From: Pseudalkalibacillus sp051842935 | GTDB taxonomy: Bacteria; Bacillota; Bacilli; Bacillales; Fictibacillaceae | Assembly (NCBI RefSeq): GCF_051842935.1 | Contig: NZ_JBPXRR010000001.1 | Coordinates: 558,001-622,000 of the forward strand | Length of the DNA stretch: 64,000 nucleotides | Direction: 5' to 3' | Shown: piece by piece, positions 1 to 7,887 of the stretch | How the letters are laid out: every line of letters begins with the position of its first letter | Position numbering within the stretch: the stretch's first letter is position 1 | The notes under the pieces: model-generated | Databases searched by the model: none | What the model saw: the letters and a program-made list of their open reading frames with translations, nothing else | What the model was told of the DNA's origin: nothing | Position numbers and translations under genes: made by a program

Positions 1-345
1 CACAAGTTCTTTTTCCTCTTCTTCAATCTCTTCCGTTTCTTCCACTTCTGTTTCTTCGAGTTGTGGTACTTCTTCCAAGACAGGTTCATGAATAGGTTCT
101 TTGTGCGTTTCTTCTTGTTCGATGGTATACGTTTCTTCTAAATCGATCTCTCCGACAGGTGGGAGTACATTCAATTGCTTGGATTCTTTTCGGATGTTAT
201 AGAGGTTGGAGAAGTTGGTCATTGAAGCATCCGGTTCTTCGTCCATCACTCTTTGATATTCGGATTCACTCCAACCCATTGCACCAGGTGGGGAGAACAC
301 GAATTCCTCGAGATCGACGACTGGAATATCAATGTGTTTACTCAT
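1..345 (-). CDS. acidic spore-coat-cluster protein (partial, 3' end outside window)
   Basis: The first 115 codons of a minus-strand gene are visible; the rest lies beyond the window edge. The ATG (343-345) overlaps the stop of the upstream cotS-like gene by 8 nt, so the two are translationally coupled. The N-terminus is ordinary globular sequence with an FSPPGAMGWSESE stretch; from about residue 80 it becomes very rich in Glu. I do not recognise a domain. Position as third gene of a cotSA-cotS operon suggests a coat or coat-assembly protein (B. subtilis has ytxO at the comparable place), but that is inference from context only. Confidence 0.7.
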   Translation of the reverse strand, partial: MSKHIDIPVVDLEEFVFSPPGAMGWSESEYQRVMDEEPDASMTNFSNLYNIRKESKQLNVLPPVGEIDLEETYTIEQEETHKEPIHEPVLEEVPQLEETEVEETEEIEEEEKELV

Positions 346-1534
346 TGTCCTTCGCTCCTTCTAATTTGATGCGTTCGACCATGTCATCGAACTGGTGGAT
401 GAAATCCATTTTTGTCGTTTCGACCGCGATCGTATTTTTCAGCGCTGCTAAATATTTTTCATCGGACCAGGCTTTCTTTTGGCTTAAATAATATTTGTGG
501 ATGATCGCGCAGAAGAGGTGCGGGAATTTCAGATCGGTCCAGAGGACTTTGTAATTCCCTTTTGTGAGTGGGTTTTTGCGGTCGTAAGCTCTCAACATTT
601 CGCAACATAGCTGGCTGTCCCATACGTGTTGCTTCTTCATGACCTTAGTCAGGAACAATCTCAAATCTCGAGAAGGGAGATCGTGGTTGACGGAATGAAG
701 TTCACTCATGAAAATTTCATCGTCTTTCAAGATCAATCGAGCCAAAGTGAAGTCCTGTTGACAGAACATCTTCGATTCAATGACATCTTTCGTCCAGCTT
801 TCGAATTCCGCATGGTCGAGTTCTTCTAAAGATTGTCTGCCTAGTTCCAGCATTTGATCGACATGTTGAAGGAACAGTTCAGAAAATGGATCGGTCTGAT
901 AGTTCTGGGCGAGCTTTTTGAATCCTTCCAATTCTTGAAGCTTCCAGCGATAAAGCTTTTCCCATTTTCCGACTCGACGTCGTTTCTTCGTTCCTTCAAT
1001 CGGATGGAATCCTTTCGATTTGATGTGGAAGTCTGCCATGAATTCCATGATTTTTTTCAAATGGTTCCGACTGTAATACAGCACTTCTTTACCTTCATGG
1101 TGTTCATAAAGGATGAATGCATGGTCATCCGCGGCTACACAGAGGCCCCCGCCTTTGGTTTTGATGATTTTTGCGATTGGAACGCCGTTCTCCTGAAGGT
1201 GCTCGTGTGCGTTGCTGATGAAAAGCATTCTTCCGGGTGGCATGATGGCTTGTTTCAGCACCATTTTTCCTTGATCGGTATCCACGATCCATTTCGTACG
1301 TCCGCTTTTGCTGGATTTGAGTTTGATTCCATTCACCTTGATCGGGTAATATCTTAATACGCGCTCGGCATATTGATTGACGTCTTTTAACTGAGAAGAC
1401 ATTTCCTCTTCTTCATCGGGCAGTTCTTCGAGAAGATTCTGGCCATCATCTTCTTCAAGTTCTTCTATCGCTTTTTCAAGTTGTTCTTCATCGATTTCCT
1501 CGATGAAATCGTGTCGGAGTTGTTCATTCTCCAT
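338..1534 (-). CDS. cotS: CotS-family spore coat protein, probable pseudokinase
   Basis: This 398-residue protein has the CotS/CotI (APH-like kinase fold) architecture behind an acidic N-terminal extension of about 55 residues. The fold-typical end block DLPSRDLRLFL is present near residue 286. The catalytic block that should read HQDxxxxN is QQDFTLAR (residues 259-266), so the His and the metal-binding Asn are gone, and the following IDLD block is SELH, so the DFG-type Asp is missing too. It therefore looks like an inactive kinase scaffold. It sits between cotSA (45 nt upstream) and the acidic partial gene (8-nt overlap) in one operon. The CotS assignment rests on domain shape and on the neighbouring CotSA. 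Confidence 0.8.
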   Translation of the reverse strand: MENEQLRHDFIEEIDEEQLEKAIEELEEDDGQNLLEELPDEEEEMSSQLKDVNQYAERVLRYYPIKVNGIKLKSSKSGRTKWIVDTDQGKMVLKQAIMPPGRMLFISNAHEHLQENGVPIAKIIKTKGGGLCVAADDHAFILYEHHEGKEVLYYSRNHLKKIMEFMADFHIKSKGFHPIEGTKKRRRVGKWEKLYRWKLQELEGFKKLAQNYQTDPFSELFLQHVDQMLELGRQSLEELDHAEFESWTKDVIESKMFCQQDFTLARLILKDDEIFMSELHSVNHDLPSRDLRLFLTKVMKKQHVWDSQLCCEMLRAYDRKNPLTKGNYKVLWTDLKFPHLFCAIIHKYYLSQKKAWSDEKYLAALKNTIAVETTKMDFIHQFDDMVERIKLEGAKDNE

Positions 1535-1579
1535 TCAAGTCCCATCCTTTCGTTTTTATCGTAGTCGTGTTTTTTAAGG

Positions 1580-2710
1580 TTAAGCGTTTCCATATACTTG
1601 TTGAAGCTGTCGTGCCACTCGTTCGAATCCGAAAGATTCTTCAGCGATGGAACGACCTTTTTTACCGATCTTTTCACATAGAGATCGACTATCCAGCAAC
1701 TTATTGATGTGCTTCGAATACTCGAACGGATCATCGAAATTGTCGATGGCATAACCGTTGCCACCCGTCTGGATGACCTCTTTATTCCCGCCCCGGTTGG
1801 TCGTGATGATCGGGAGACCAGCAGCCATAGCTTCATAGTGTACGCGTGCCAGCGGCTCACGCCATTGCGAACAGCATACGAAAACATCGGCCATGGAATA
1901 GTAGTTCGGGATATCGGAAGGTTCAACGAATTTGATGAATTTCACGTTATCCATGTGCAACGTTCCAAGTCGATATAGATACTTGACATAGTTGTTGACG
2001 AAATCATCTCCGAACCATTTCGATCCGACGAATACCAAATACGTATCCGGATGCTGTTTGATGATTTCAGGTAAGGATTGGATGAGGATATGAGGTCCTT
2101 TTACCTTACTTAACCTTCCTACGAAAAGGATGACATTCTTCCCTTCAATTCCTAGACTCTCTCTCATACGGTTTCGGATTTTTCGCCCTTCACTTGTCCA
2201 TTTTGGGTGGTAGCTATCCAGATCCACACCGCTGTAGACGGTTTTCACTTTTCCATCCGCACTCGGAAATCGTTCCGTGATCGTACGTCCGATGAAGTCA
2301 CTGACTGTGACGATTCTCGAAACGGTCGAAATACAGCGTTCTCCGTCTTCTGGTTCAATCTTACCGTCCGCAAACATTTCATTATGGACACTCAAGATAT
2401 ACTTCGGTCCAGGAACTTTGTCATGTAAAATGTTGATCCAGTGTGGACGGTTGCAAACATGAACGACATCGTGTCTTTCTTCCTTCATATGTTGGATGAT
2501 TCCATCTAAGAAGTTCTCACTTTCGAACCGAACGTACTGGACCCCTTGTACATTTTCTTTATGCGGTAATTTCGGGTCTTGGATCGAATACACGGTGACT
2601 TCATGTCTTTTTGCCATGATCGGTGCAACAGATTCGATGTATATTTGTATCGCTCCACCTCTAATTGCAGGAACAGGCAATTTTTCTGTCGCAATTAAAG
2701 CTATTTTCAT
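1580..2710 (-). CDS. cotSA: CotSA-like spore coat glycosyltransferase (GT4 family)
   Basis: This 376-residue protein has the GT-B layout of family 4 glycosyltransferases. It opens with MKIALIATEKLPVPAIRGGA, has the donor-domain block FVGRLSKVKGP at about residue 195, and has an EX7E-type motif in EPLARVHYEAMAAGLP at about residue 285. CotSA of B. subtilis belongs to this family and lies beside cotS, as here. The substrate is unknown; it presumably glycosylates a coat component in the mother cell. The ATG follows GGAGGAAAGAGA. It is the first gene of the minus-strand coat operon and diverges from the cotI-like gene at 2926. Confidence 0.85.
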   Translation of the reverse strand: MKIALIATEKLPVPAIRGGAIQIYIESVAPIMAKRHEVTVYSIQDPKLPHKENVQGVQYVRFESENFLDGIIQHMKEERHDVVHVCNRPHWINILHDKVPGPKYILSVHNEMFADGKIEPEDGERCISTVSRIVTVSDFIGRTITERFPSADGKVKTVYSGVDLDSYHPKWTSEGRKIRNRMRESLGIEGKNVILFVGRLSKVKGPHILIQSLPEIIKQHPDTYLVFVGSKWFGDDFVNNYVKYLYRLGTLHMDNVKFIKFVEPSDIPNYYSMADVFVCCSQWREPLARVHYEAMAAGLPIITTNRGGNKEVIQTGGNGYAIDNFDDPFEYSKHINKLLDSRSLCEKIGKKGRSIAEESFGFERVARQLQQVYGNA

Positions 2711-2861
2711 TCTCTTTCCTCCAAAGCTTTTCCAATTTTTTTAGGTTCTCTTCATGTTACGAAGCTAGACGAGTCTTTGTGCAAAATCCTTAAATCGGAA
2801 TGCAAAAAAGGCGAATCTACTGAATCAACCGCCCTATTTGCAAGGGATGGACGAGTAACTA

Positions 2862-2892
2862 GGACATATCTTCTATTCCGCCATACACATAA
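2862..2892 (+). promoter_or_regulatory. candidate sigma-K promoter for cotI-like gene
   Basis: An AC dinucleotide at 2864-2865 is followed after 16 nt by CATACACAT at 2882-2890, close to the sigma-K pattern (AC, 16-17 nt, CATANNNTA). It lies about 35 nt before the ATG of a coat gene. The last two bases are AT rather than TA, so this is only a suggestive match. Confidence 0.35.
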
Positions 2893-2925
2893 TAAGAGAA
2901 TGTTAAGCAATAGGAAGGTGAAAGA

Positions 2926-4038
2926 ATGGCAACTCGTAATTCAGAGTTTGAAGAAAACAATGAAAGAGAATGGGTAGAGGAAACAGAAGAGGTCGAGGAG
3001 ACCGAGGCAAACCCCGATATGACCCCCGAGATGCTGGAGAGTCTGCAGCGGTTGGCAGAAAAGCTGATCGTTCACTGGGATGTGAATGTACAAGGTATCG
3101 AACTGATCCAGGGCGGGCAGATGGCATTGGTATGGAAGATCATGACGGATGATGGTCCGCGCTGTTTGAAGAGGATGAACCGTCCTGAGAAGAAGTCGTT
3201 GTTTTCCATCAATGCACAGAATTATCTAGCGAAAAAAGGTGCGAGAGTACCCGGGATCATACCGACGAAACAGGGTAGCCTGTATGCGAAACAGGGACCG
3301 TTCCTTTTCGTCTTATATGATTGGGTAGAAGGACGTACCTTCGACATCACGCTACCCGAGGACATGGAATGGATCATGAAAGGTCTTGCAAACTACCATT
3401 TGGATTCTGTCGGTTATGTGCCGCCTAGTGGAATCCCAATTTTTACGAAGCTCGGTAGATGGCCGAACCACTATGTGAAAAGGTGCCAGCAAATGCGCTC
3501 ATGGAAGATGCTTGCGGAAAAGACGCCTGAGGATCCTTTTTCCAAGTTATATGTGCAGGAGATTGATTATTTCATAGATTTTGGAGAAGAGACGCTACTG
3601 AAGTTACAAGACTCTCATTATCCGGAGTGGGTCGCACAGTGTAAGGCAAGACCGAATCTATGCCACCAGGACTATGGAACAGGGAATACCCTTTTGGCGA
3701 ATGACGAAGTTTGGGTCATCGACTTGGATACAACGACATTCGACTTACCGATCCGGGACTTACGTAAAATGATCATACCTTCAATGGGTGATACAGGCGT
3801 ATGGAATGACGATGTCATCAACCATATGCTGAAAGGCTACGAGTCAGTCAATCCATTATCTGTCGATCAGAAAAAGGTCATGCTCACTGACATGCTGTTT
3901 CCGTATGAATTACATGAAATTACCCGCGAAAAGTATGGAAAGAAAAATGAAGTGCTGGAAGATGAATTGGCCATCGCGATGCAGTTCGAGCGGGCGAAAG
4001 TCACTGAAATCAACCGGATCATTTCGGATCTAGGATAA
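2926..4038 (+). CDS. cotI: CotS/CotI-family spore coat kinase (catalytic residues intact)
   Basis: This 370-residue APH-fold coat protein has an acidic N-terminal tail of about 35 residues. A candidate ATP lysine is in CLKRMN (K82). The catalytic loop HQDYGTGN spans residues 247-254, the metal-binding IDLD spans 265-268, and the family block DLPIRDLRKMI follows. Unlike the neighbouring cotS-like protein, it keeps every residue expected for phosphotransfer. CotI (YtaA) of B. subtilis is the nearest named relative by family and context. The ATG follows GGAAGGTG. It is transcribed away from the cotSA operon and towards the SSGK-repeat gene, which is rich in possible Ser acceptors. Confidence is high for the family and moderate for the name. 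Confidence 0.82.
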   Translation: MATRNSEFEENNEREWVEETEEVEETEANPDMTPEMLESLQRLAEKLIVHWDVNVQGIELIQGGQMALVWKIMTDDGPRCLKRMNRPEKKSLFSINAQNYLAKKGARVPGIIPTKQGSLYAKQGPFLFVLYDWVEGRTFDITLPEDMEWIMKGLANYHLDSVGYVPPSGIPIFTKLGRWPNHYVKRCQQMRSWKMLAEKTPEDPFSKLYVQEIDYFIDFGEETLLKLQDSHYPEWVAQCKARPNLCHQDYGTGNTLLANDEVWVIDLDTTTFDLPIRDLRKMIIPSMGDTGVWNDDVINHMLKGYESVNPLSVDQKKVMLTDMLFPYELHEITREKYGKKNEVLEDELAIAMQFERAKVTEINRIISDLG

Positions 4039-4082
4039 AAAAGAGGATTTGAAGGAGTGAACTTAGTCGTTCGCTCCTTTTC

Positions 4083-4207
4083 TTGTTATTTGGAGGTGTA
4101 TTCTGGTCATTTGGACGCTTTTTTTGGTCATCTGAGGATGAATCTGTGCATTTCACTGCTTATTCTGTTCATTTCAGTGCGTATTCTGATCATTTGAACG
4201 GATTATT
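4083..4207 (+). repeat. degenerate tandem array, about 6 units of 20-21 bp
   Basis: Units beginning TGNTCATTTG or TGTTCATTTC and often ending in TATTC start at 4083, 4104, 4125, 4145, 4166 and 4187, a spacing of 21, 21, 20, 21 and 21 bp. The array lies directly downstream of the cotI-like gene and upstream of the SSGK-repeat gene. No spacers and no coding potential are evident. Function unknown. Confidence 0.75.
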
Positions 4208-4350
4208 ACGTCAATTAAGATAAAAGGCCTATGTTTGTTATACGATGTCTCGTACTCTATTCTCTTTTTCTTCAGTCCAGTGATATGGAAAATATGGGTG
4301 TTTACTAGTCTTTCATACGAATTGGATGAAGATTTAAACGGATGACCATA

Positions 4351-4377
4351 ACGTTTCCTCACGCCCTACATATAATG
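4351..4377 (+). promoter_or_regulatory. candidate sigma-K promoter for SSGK-repeat gene
   Basis: AC at 4351-4352, 16 nt, then CATATAATG at 4369-4377 fits the sigma-K pattern with one mismatch. It lies 41 nt before the ATG of a coat-like gene. TATAAT at 4371-4376 could instead be a sigma-A -10 element, but no good -35 element is present. Confidence 0.4.
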
Positions 4378-4417
4378 CAAGTACAAGCTTTCACATCTAA
4401 AATAGGAGGAAATCTTA

Positions 4418-4951
4418 ATGGAAAGTAATGAAAAGATTTACGTATGTTCTTCTAGCTCCGAAAAAGAAGAACATGTAGAAATTGAGTATGACAAAAAGGA
4501 GAAGAAAAAGTCTTCAGGAAAGAGCTCTGGTAAGTCTTCCGGTAAATCTTCTGGAAAATCATCCGGAAAGTCATCTGGAAAATGCAGTAAAGGCAAATCT
4601 TCTGGTAAATCCTCTGGAAAGTCCTCAGGCAAATCTTCAGGCAAGTCCTCTGGTAAATCTTCCGGCAAAAAACATTCTAAAGGTAAGAAAAGCTGCAAGA
4701 AGGTATCTGAAGCTTACAAGAAAGCAAGCAAACATGGAAACGAAAAGTACATGTACAATGATCCGTATGGTTCTTCAGGATCTTCAGGATCTTCAGGTAA
4801 AAAATCCAGCCACCACCACAAAAAGAGCCATAAGAAGCACAAGAAATGCAAATGCTCTAAAGGCTATGCAGTAGATTCTTACACACACATCTTGACTTCT
4901 CCGTACCCGCTTACTTGCCGTTGCAAGAAAAAGAAGAAAAAGCGCTGGTAA
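4418..4951 (+). CDS. basic SSGK-repeat protein, likely spore coat (CotB/CotG-like)
   Basis: This 177-residue, highly basic, low-complexity protein has a short acidic/serine N-terminus (to about residue 25). Two blocks of KSSG repeats follow (about 12 copies), separated by a KCSKGK insert. A KKHSKGKKSCKK stretch, a GSSGSSGSSG run, a HHHKKSHKKHKK cluster, CKCSKG, and a terminal CRCKKKKKKRW come after. Codons vary synonymously between repeats, as expected for a translated sequence. Ser/Lys repeat proteins such as CotB and CotG of B. subtilis are coat components, and CotG is phosphorylated on Ser in such repeats by the kinase CotH. Here the gene lies beside an APH-fold coat kinase, which suggests a substrate relationship. 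SD is GGAGGAAA. No homologue was checked. Confidence 0.75.
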   Translation: MESNEKIYVCSSSSEKEEHVEIEYDKKEKKKSSGKSSGKSSGKSSGKSSGKSSGKCSKGKSSGKSSGKSSGKSSGKSSGKSSGKKHSKGKKSCKKVSEAYKKASKHGNEKYMYNDPYGSSGSSGSSGKKSSHHHKKSHKKHKKCKCSKGYAVDSYTHILTSPYPLTCRCKKKKKKRW

Positions 4952-5032
4952 TCCTTTTTTCGTTTTGCGAAAATGGACAAACACCCTGCCTTTTTTCCAA
5001 CTATGCTCAGAGTGGGCTCTAATATCTAGCAC

Positions 5033-5115
5033 AAGGACTCCAACCACTCGGGCGGAGTTCTTCCAGTTTTTTATACGAAATCGCTTATGAGCATCCGCTG
5101 TTGGATGCTTTTTTG
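5033..5115 (+). terminator. two terminator-like hairpins
   Basis: The first hairpin pairs AAGGACTCC (5033-5041) with GGAGTTCTT and is followed by a T-run near 5067. The second pairs GCATCC (5091-5096) with GGATGC (5103-5108) and is followed by TTTTTT. Both lie between the SSGK gene and the next plus-strand gene. Confidence 0.6.
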
Positions 5116-5209
5116 CGTTTATGTACTTCTCAAATTCATAGAAGGAAAATGAAGAGCTCATAATGAAATGTTTATGGTAGAAATATAGCTGTTCATTGGG
5201 GGTTTTAGT

Positions 5210-6040
5210 TTGGCTTTGACTTATGCAGTATCCGGAAGTACCATCTTATCTGATCCAGATCGATTTGAGGATCTGTTCTGGAAGGGAATCGAACATATTG
5301 AAATTGGCGAATTTGCGAAGGAAGAAGACTTTCAATTGTTCTTGCAAACTTGTAAAAAACATCGGGCAAGCTTTGGTGTTCATTCACCAGTGTTTCGACA
5401 GGATAGTAAATACGATCTTTTGGAAAAAGTCGTCCACGATCCGTCGTTTGCCTGGAAAAGGCTTGAAGAGGAAGCGGAGCGCTTGTCGTCGCTAGGTGCG
5501 GAGTATCTGCTCGTCCATTTTCCATTTTTTAAAGGGGAGAATGATGGAGACGCCAACGAGCGCATTGAGGAAGGTCTTCAGAAATTAAGCACTATCCAAG
5601 AACGATATCAGCTGCCGATTGTATGTGAACCGAAACTTGGATTGAACAGGTCAACTGCAGGCATCGAATATTTACATCAATTTTCAGAGCAGACGTGGTC
5701 CACGTATGGTCTGAAGCTCTGTATCGACATTGGGGATTACCTGATGGCAAAAGGTGAATCCGCACTCGATTACATAAAAAAGTGGGAAAAACATATCGCT
5801 GTCGCGCATATTCATAATGTGACTTTTCACGGTGACAAGTACATTTGGACGATGGTACATCCATCTTATGAAGGAGAGTTGTACACACTAAAGCCTTTGC
5901 TGAAGTATCTGGCGAGTATTGAAGGGCTGCGGTTTGTATTTGAGCACACACCGCATACCGATCCAAGTGCGTCTTTTGTAAAAGAAGGATTCGAATGGGT
6001 GAAGTCGATCGCTCCTCAAGAACAGGAGATCTCAAGATGA
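5210..6040 (+). CDS. sugar phosphate isomerase/epimerase-like TIM-barrel protein
   Basis: This 276-residue protein has the xylose-isomerase-like TIM-barrel pattern of AP endonuclease family 2 and sugar epimerases. The blocks GVHSPVF, LLVHFPFF, VCEPKLG, LCIDIGDY, AHIHNVTF and FEHTPH fall at the ends of successive strands and supply likely metal ligands (Glu in CEPK, Asp in IDIGD, His in AHIHN, Glu in FEHT). Substrate is unknown. The TTG start at 5210 is chosen because GGGGG lies 7 nt upstream and no in-frame ATG fits. Its stop overlaps the ATG of the lipoprotein gene by 4 nt. Confidence 0.8.
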   Translation: MALTYAVSGSTILSDPDRFEDLFWKGIEHIEIGEFAKEEDFQLFLQTCKKHRASFGVHSPVFRQDSKYDLLEKVVHDPSFAWKRLEEEAERLSSLGAEYLLVHFPFFKGENDGDANERIEEGLQKLSTIQERYQLPIVCEPKLGLNRSTAGIEYLHQFSEQTWSTYGLKLCIDIGDYLMAKGESALDYIKKWEKHIAVAHIHNVTFHGDKYIWTMVHPSYEGELYTLKPLLKYLASIEGLRFVFEHTPHTDPSASFVKEGFEWVKSIAPQEQEISR

Positions 6041-6459
6041 AGAAAATACTTGTGATGTTGGTTGTGTTCCTTCTATCAGCAGGGTGTAGTCAAAACGAGT
6101 TGGTCCATAAGGAAGTCAAAATGGATGAATTGGATAAAGAAATCAGCTCATTTTTTCTCAATGAACAAGATGAGAATGGGATTTACCTTTTTCAAGATCA
6201 AGGGGAAAGAATATATGTATTTTTGAACGGGTGGAACGTGAAACAAGGTGAAGCAGCCTCAAGCTTCAGTAACTTCGAAGTTGATCCAGAAGGCGATACC
6301 TTGAACATTTATTATGAGGAACAAACTACAACAGAAGATAAAAACAAAGAGCTAGATAACAGGATGATCTATGAAGTCCAATTCGACAGAGATTATGATC
6401 GTCTTGCGATTTTCAAAAACGGGGAAGAAACGCACTTTAGCACTTCATCAGGACGTTAA
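6037..6459 (+). CDS. small lipoprotein of unknown function
   Basis: This 140-residue protein starts MKKILVMLVVFLLSAGCSQ, a lipoprotein signal peptide with lipobox LSAGC. The mature part is hydrophilic and acidic, with no motif I recognise. The ATG at 6037 overlaps the stop of the TIM-barrel gene (ATGA) and follows CAGGAGA, so the pair is translationally coupled. It is expected to be anchored on the outer face of the membrane. Confidence 0.8.
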   Translation: MKKILVMLVVFLLSAGCSQNELVHKEVKMDELDKEISSFFLNEQDENGIYLFQDQGERIYVFLNGWNVKQGEAASSFSNFEVDPEGDTLNIYYEEQTTTEDKNKELDNRMIYEVQFDRDYDRLAIFKNGEETHFSTSSGR

Positions 6460-6467
6460 ATCATGAG

Positions 6468-6498
6468 AAAAGAGCTGACTTCATATCAGCTCTTTTTC
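6468..6498. terminator. bidirectional intrinsic terminator
   Basis: Stem AAGAGCTGA (6470-6478) with TCAGCTCTT (6486-6494), A-run before and T-run after. It serves the converging lipoprotein and sulfotransferase genes. Confidence 0.85.
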
Positions 6499-6499
6499 T

Positions 6500-7279
6500 T
6501 TAGATCTTTTTGAGGTCGTACCCATAATTGATGAAATCCTTTTGATAAATTGTACTGACTAATTGCAAGGTATCTTGATCGTAGAAATTTTCATATGGTG
6601 GCAAAGGTTGATAAAATGATTGGCTAGATAATCTCATGTTGGCAAAGTTACGGTTGTCGCTGGTATTCATCTTCTGGGTGACGTGATGAGGAGATTTGAT
6701 AATTTCCTCCAGCGGTGAAGGGGGTAGCTGATACTTTTCCTCTATCTTTTTGATTGAGGGAGCGAATTGTTCAAGCTTGATAAAGTTCTTGATGAACATC
6801 TTCTCACCATCAAGATATTGCTGTATCATATGCCCGTTGATGTTACCACGTTCAACTCCCATATTTTGAACACGATACAGAAATTGTTTGAACGACAATC
6901 CCTGATCCATGCCTGGAGCAACCGAGTTCATGATGCTCGGGGTCCGGAGTGTATGGAAGTAAGAGCTGACGGCTCTCGTATAAGGATCACGGACAAGTTT
7001 ATAAACATCTTTCGTCCCATCCAACAAATGCTTCCGGATTTTATTCGTATGGTTGTCTTGTTGTTCAAATATTTTCATTCTGTAAGTATGGATGATTTCA
7101 TCGTATTCCGTAGCATCCTGTAGCTTCCCGATTTGATAGAAAAACCATTTTATGAGAGAAGTACATCCACATTTAGGATTCCAGAAGAATATGATAGGAA
7201 AATCTTCATCAAAAAGAGGGATTGGCCGGGTAATCAGGTGGTTCGCAATTTTACGTTTATGAAAACTATGACTTGTCAT
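6500..7279 (-). CDS. sulfotransferase family 2-like protein
   Basis: This 259-residue protein carries the two PAPS-binding signatures of the carbohydrate sulfotransferase family. The 5'-phosphosulfate loop is in FWNPKCGCTSLIKWFF (about residues 31-46) and the 3'-phosphate motif is in KLVRDPYTRAVSSYF (about residues 95-109). No signal peptide or membrane segment is seen, so it should act in the cytoplasm. The acceptor is not evident: no capsule or glycan cluster and no PAPS synthesis genes lie nearby. It stands alone, converging on the lipoprotein gene. Lateral acquisition is possible but not shown. Confidence 0.8.
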   Translation of the reverse strand: MTSHSFHKRKIANHLITRPIPLFDEDFPIIFFWNPKCGCTSLIKWFFYQIGKLQDATEYDEIIHTYRMKIFEQQDNHTNKIRKHLLDGTKDVYKLVRDPYTRAVSSYFHTLRTPSIMNSVAPGMDQGLSFKQFLYRVQNMGVERGNINGHMIQQYLDGEKMFIKNFIKLEQFAPSIKKIEEKYQLPPSPLEEIIKSPHHVTQKMNTSDNRNFANMRLSSQSFYQPLPPYENFYDQDTLQLVSTIYQKDFINYGYDLKKI

Positions 7280-7306
7280 ATTGTGTACCTCCAGAAGGGT
7301 TGTCCA

Positions 7307-7429
7307 ATGCTCGATTATATATCATATGAACGACCTTATCCCTGTGTGATGGGAGGAAACACCTATTCCACACCTAGGAAGAGGATTTTTCATGTAGAAG
7401 GAGAAGAGTATAAGGTGCCGAACTGCTAG
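7307..7429 (+). CDS. possible 40-residue protein
   Basis: The ATG at 7307 has GAAGGG 8 nt upstream and opens a 40-codon frame with two Cys, many Tyr/Pro and a GGNTYSTP block. It looks more like protein than random translation. It lies in the otherwise empty gap between the sulfotransferase start and the next plus gene. No family is recognised and the call rests on SD plus composition. Confidence 0.4.
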   Translation: MLDYISYERPYPCVMGGNTYSTPRKRIFHVEGEEYKVPNC

Positions 7430-7489
7430 TTTTATAGCGGTTCAGTGTATACAACTTTGAAAAAGAGTAAAAGGACATAGGAGGTCGAC

Positions 7490-7675
7490 ATGGATCAGTT
7501 CTTTGTCTGGGTGCCGGTTGTCGGTGGAATCATCGCATTAGGCGCGGGAATCTGGTACTATGCAGCAATTGGAAAAGCAGTTCATGAAGAGGAACAAGCG
7601 GCTGGTAAAGACTTAACGTACGAGATGAATCCGTTTACGGGATCAGCGAAGTCGAAGTCGGTGAAAAAGAAATAG
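7490..7675 (+). CDS. small single-pass membrane protein
   Basis: This 61-residue protein has one hydrophobic segment (residues 5-27, FVWVPVVGGIIALGAG core) and a basic, Lys/Ser-rich cytoplasmic tail ending in KKK. The start follows a strong SD (AGGAGGT, 7480-7486). Function unknown. The gene is followed by a 21-bp repeat array. Confidence 0.7.
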   Translation: MDQFFVWVPVVGGIIALGAGIWYYAAIGKAVHEEEQAAGKDLTYEMNPFTGSAKSKSVKKK

Positions 7676-7700
7676 GTGGCCCACACATAAAATAATGTAG

Positions 7701-7844
7701 GTCGTTTTTCTAAAACGACCCTTCATTTTTACAAAACGTCAGTGATTTTTTGCAAAACCAGAGTGGATTTTTCTAAAACCACCCCTGATTTTTCTAAAAC
7801 CGACGCTGTTTTTTACAAAACCGCCCACGAAAAGTGCCAAAACC
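7701..7844 (+). repeat. tandem array with exact 21-bp period, 7 units
   Basis: The core TTTTTNNNAAAAC recurs at 7705, 7726, 7747, 7768, 7789 and 7810, exactly 21 bp apart. A degenerate seventh copy (AAAGTGCCAAAAC) starts at 7831. The first copy forms a perfect hairpin (GGTCGTTTT with AAAACGACC) followed by T-rich sequence, so it could also terminate the upstream gene. The bases between cores vary. There is no coding potential. Confidence 0.8.
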
Positions 7845-7887
7845 GACCACCGAGTGGAGGTTTTGAGCTGAAAAAGGAGTGAATCCA

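Noticed and set aside
4438..4698. Minus-strand frame rich in PEDLPEDF repeats
   Set aside because: It is the antisense shadow of the SSGK repeats (12-bp period divisible by 3) and has no SD.
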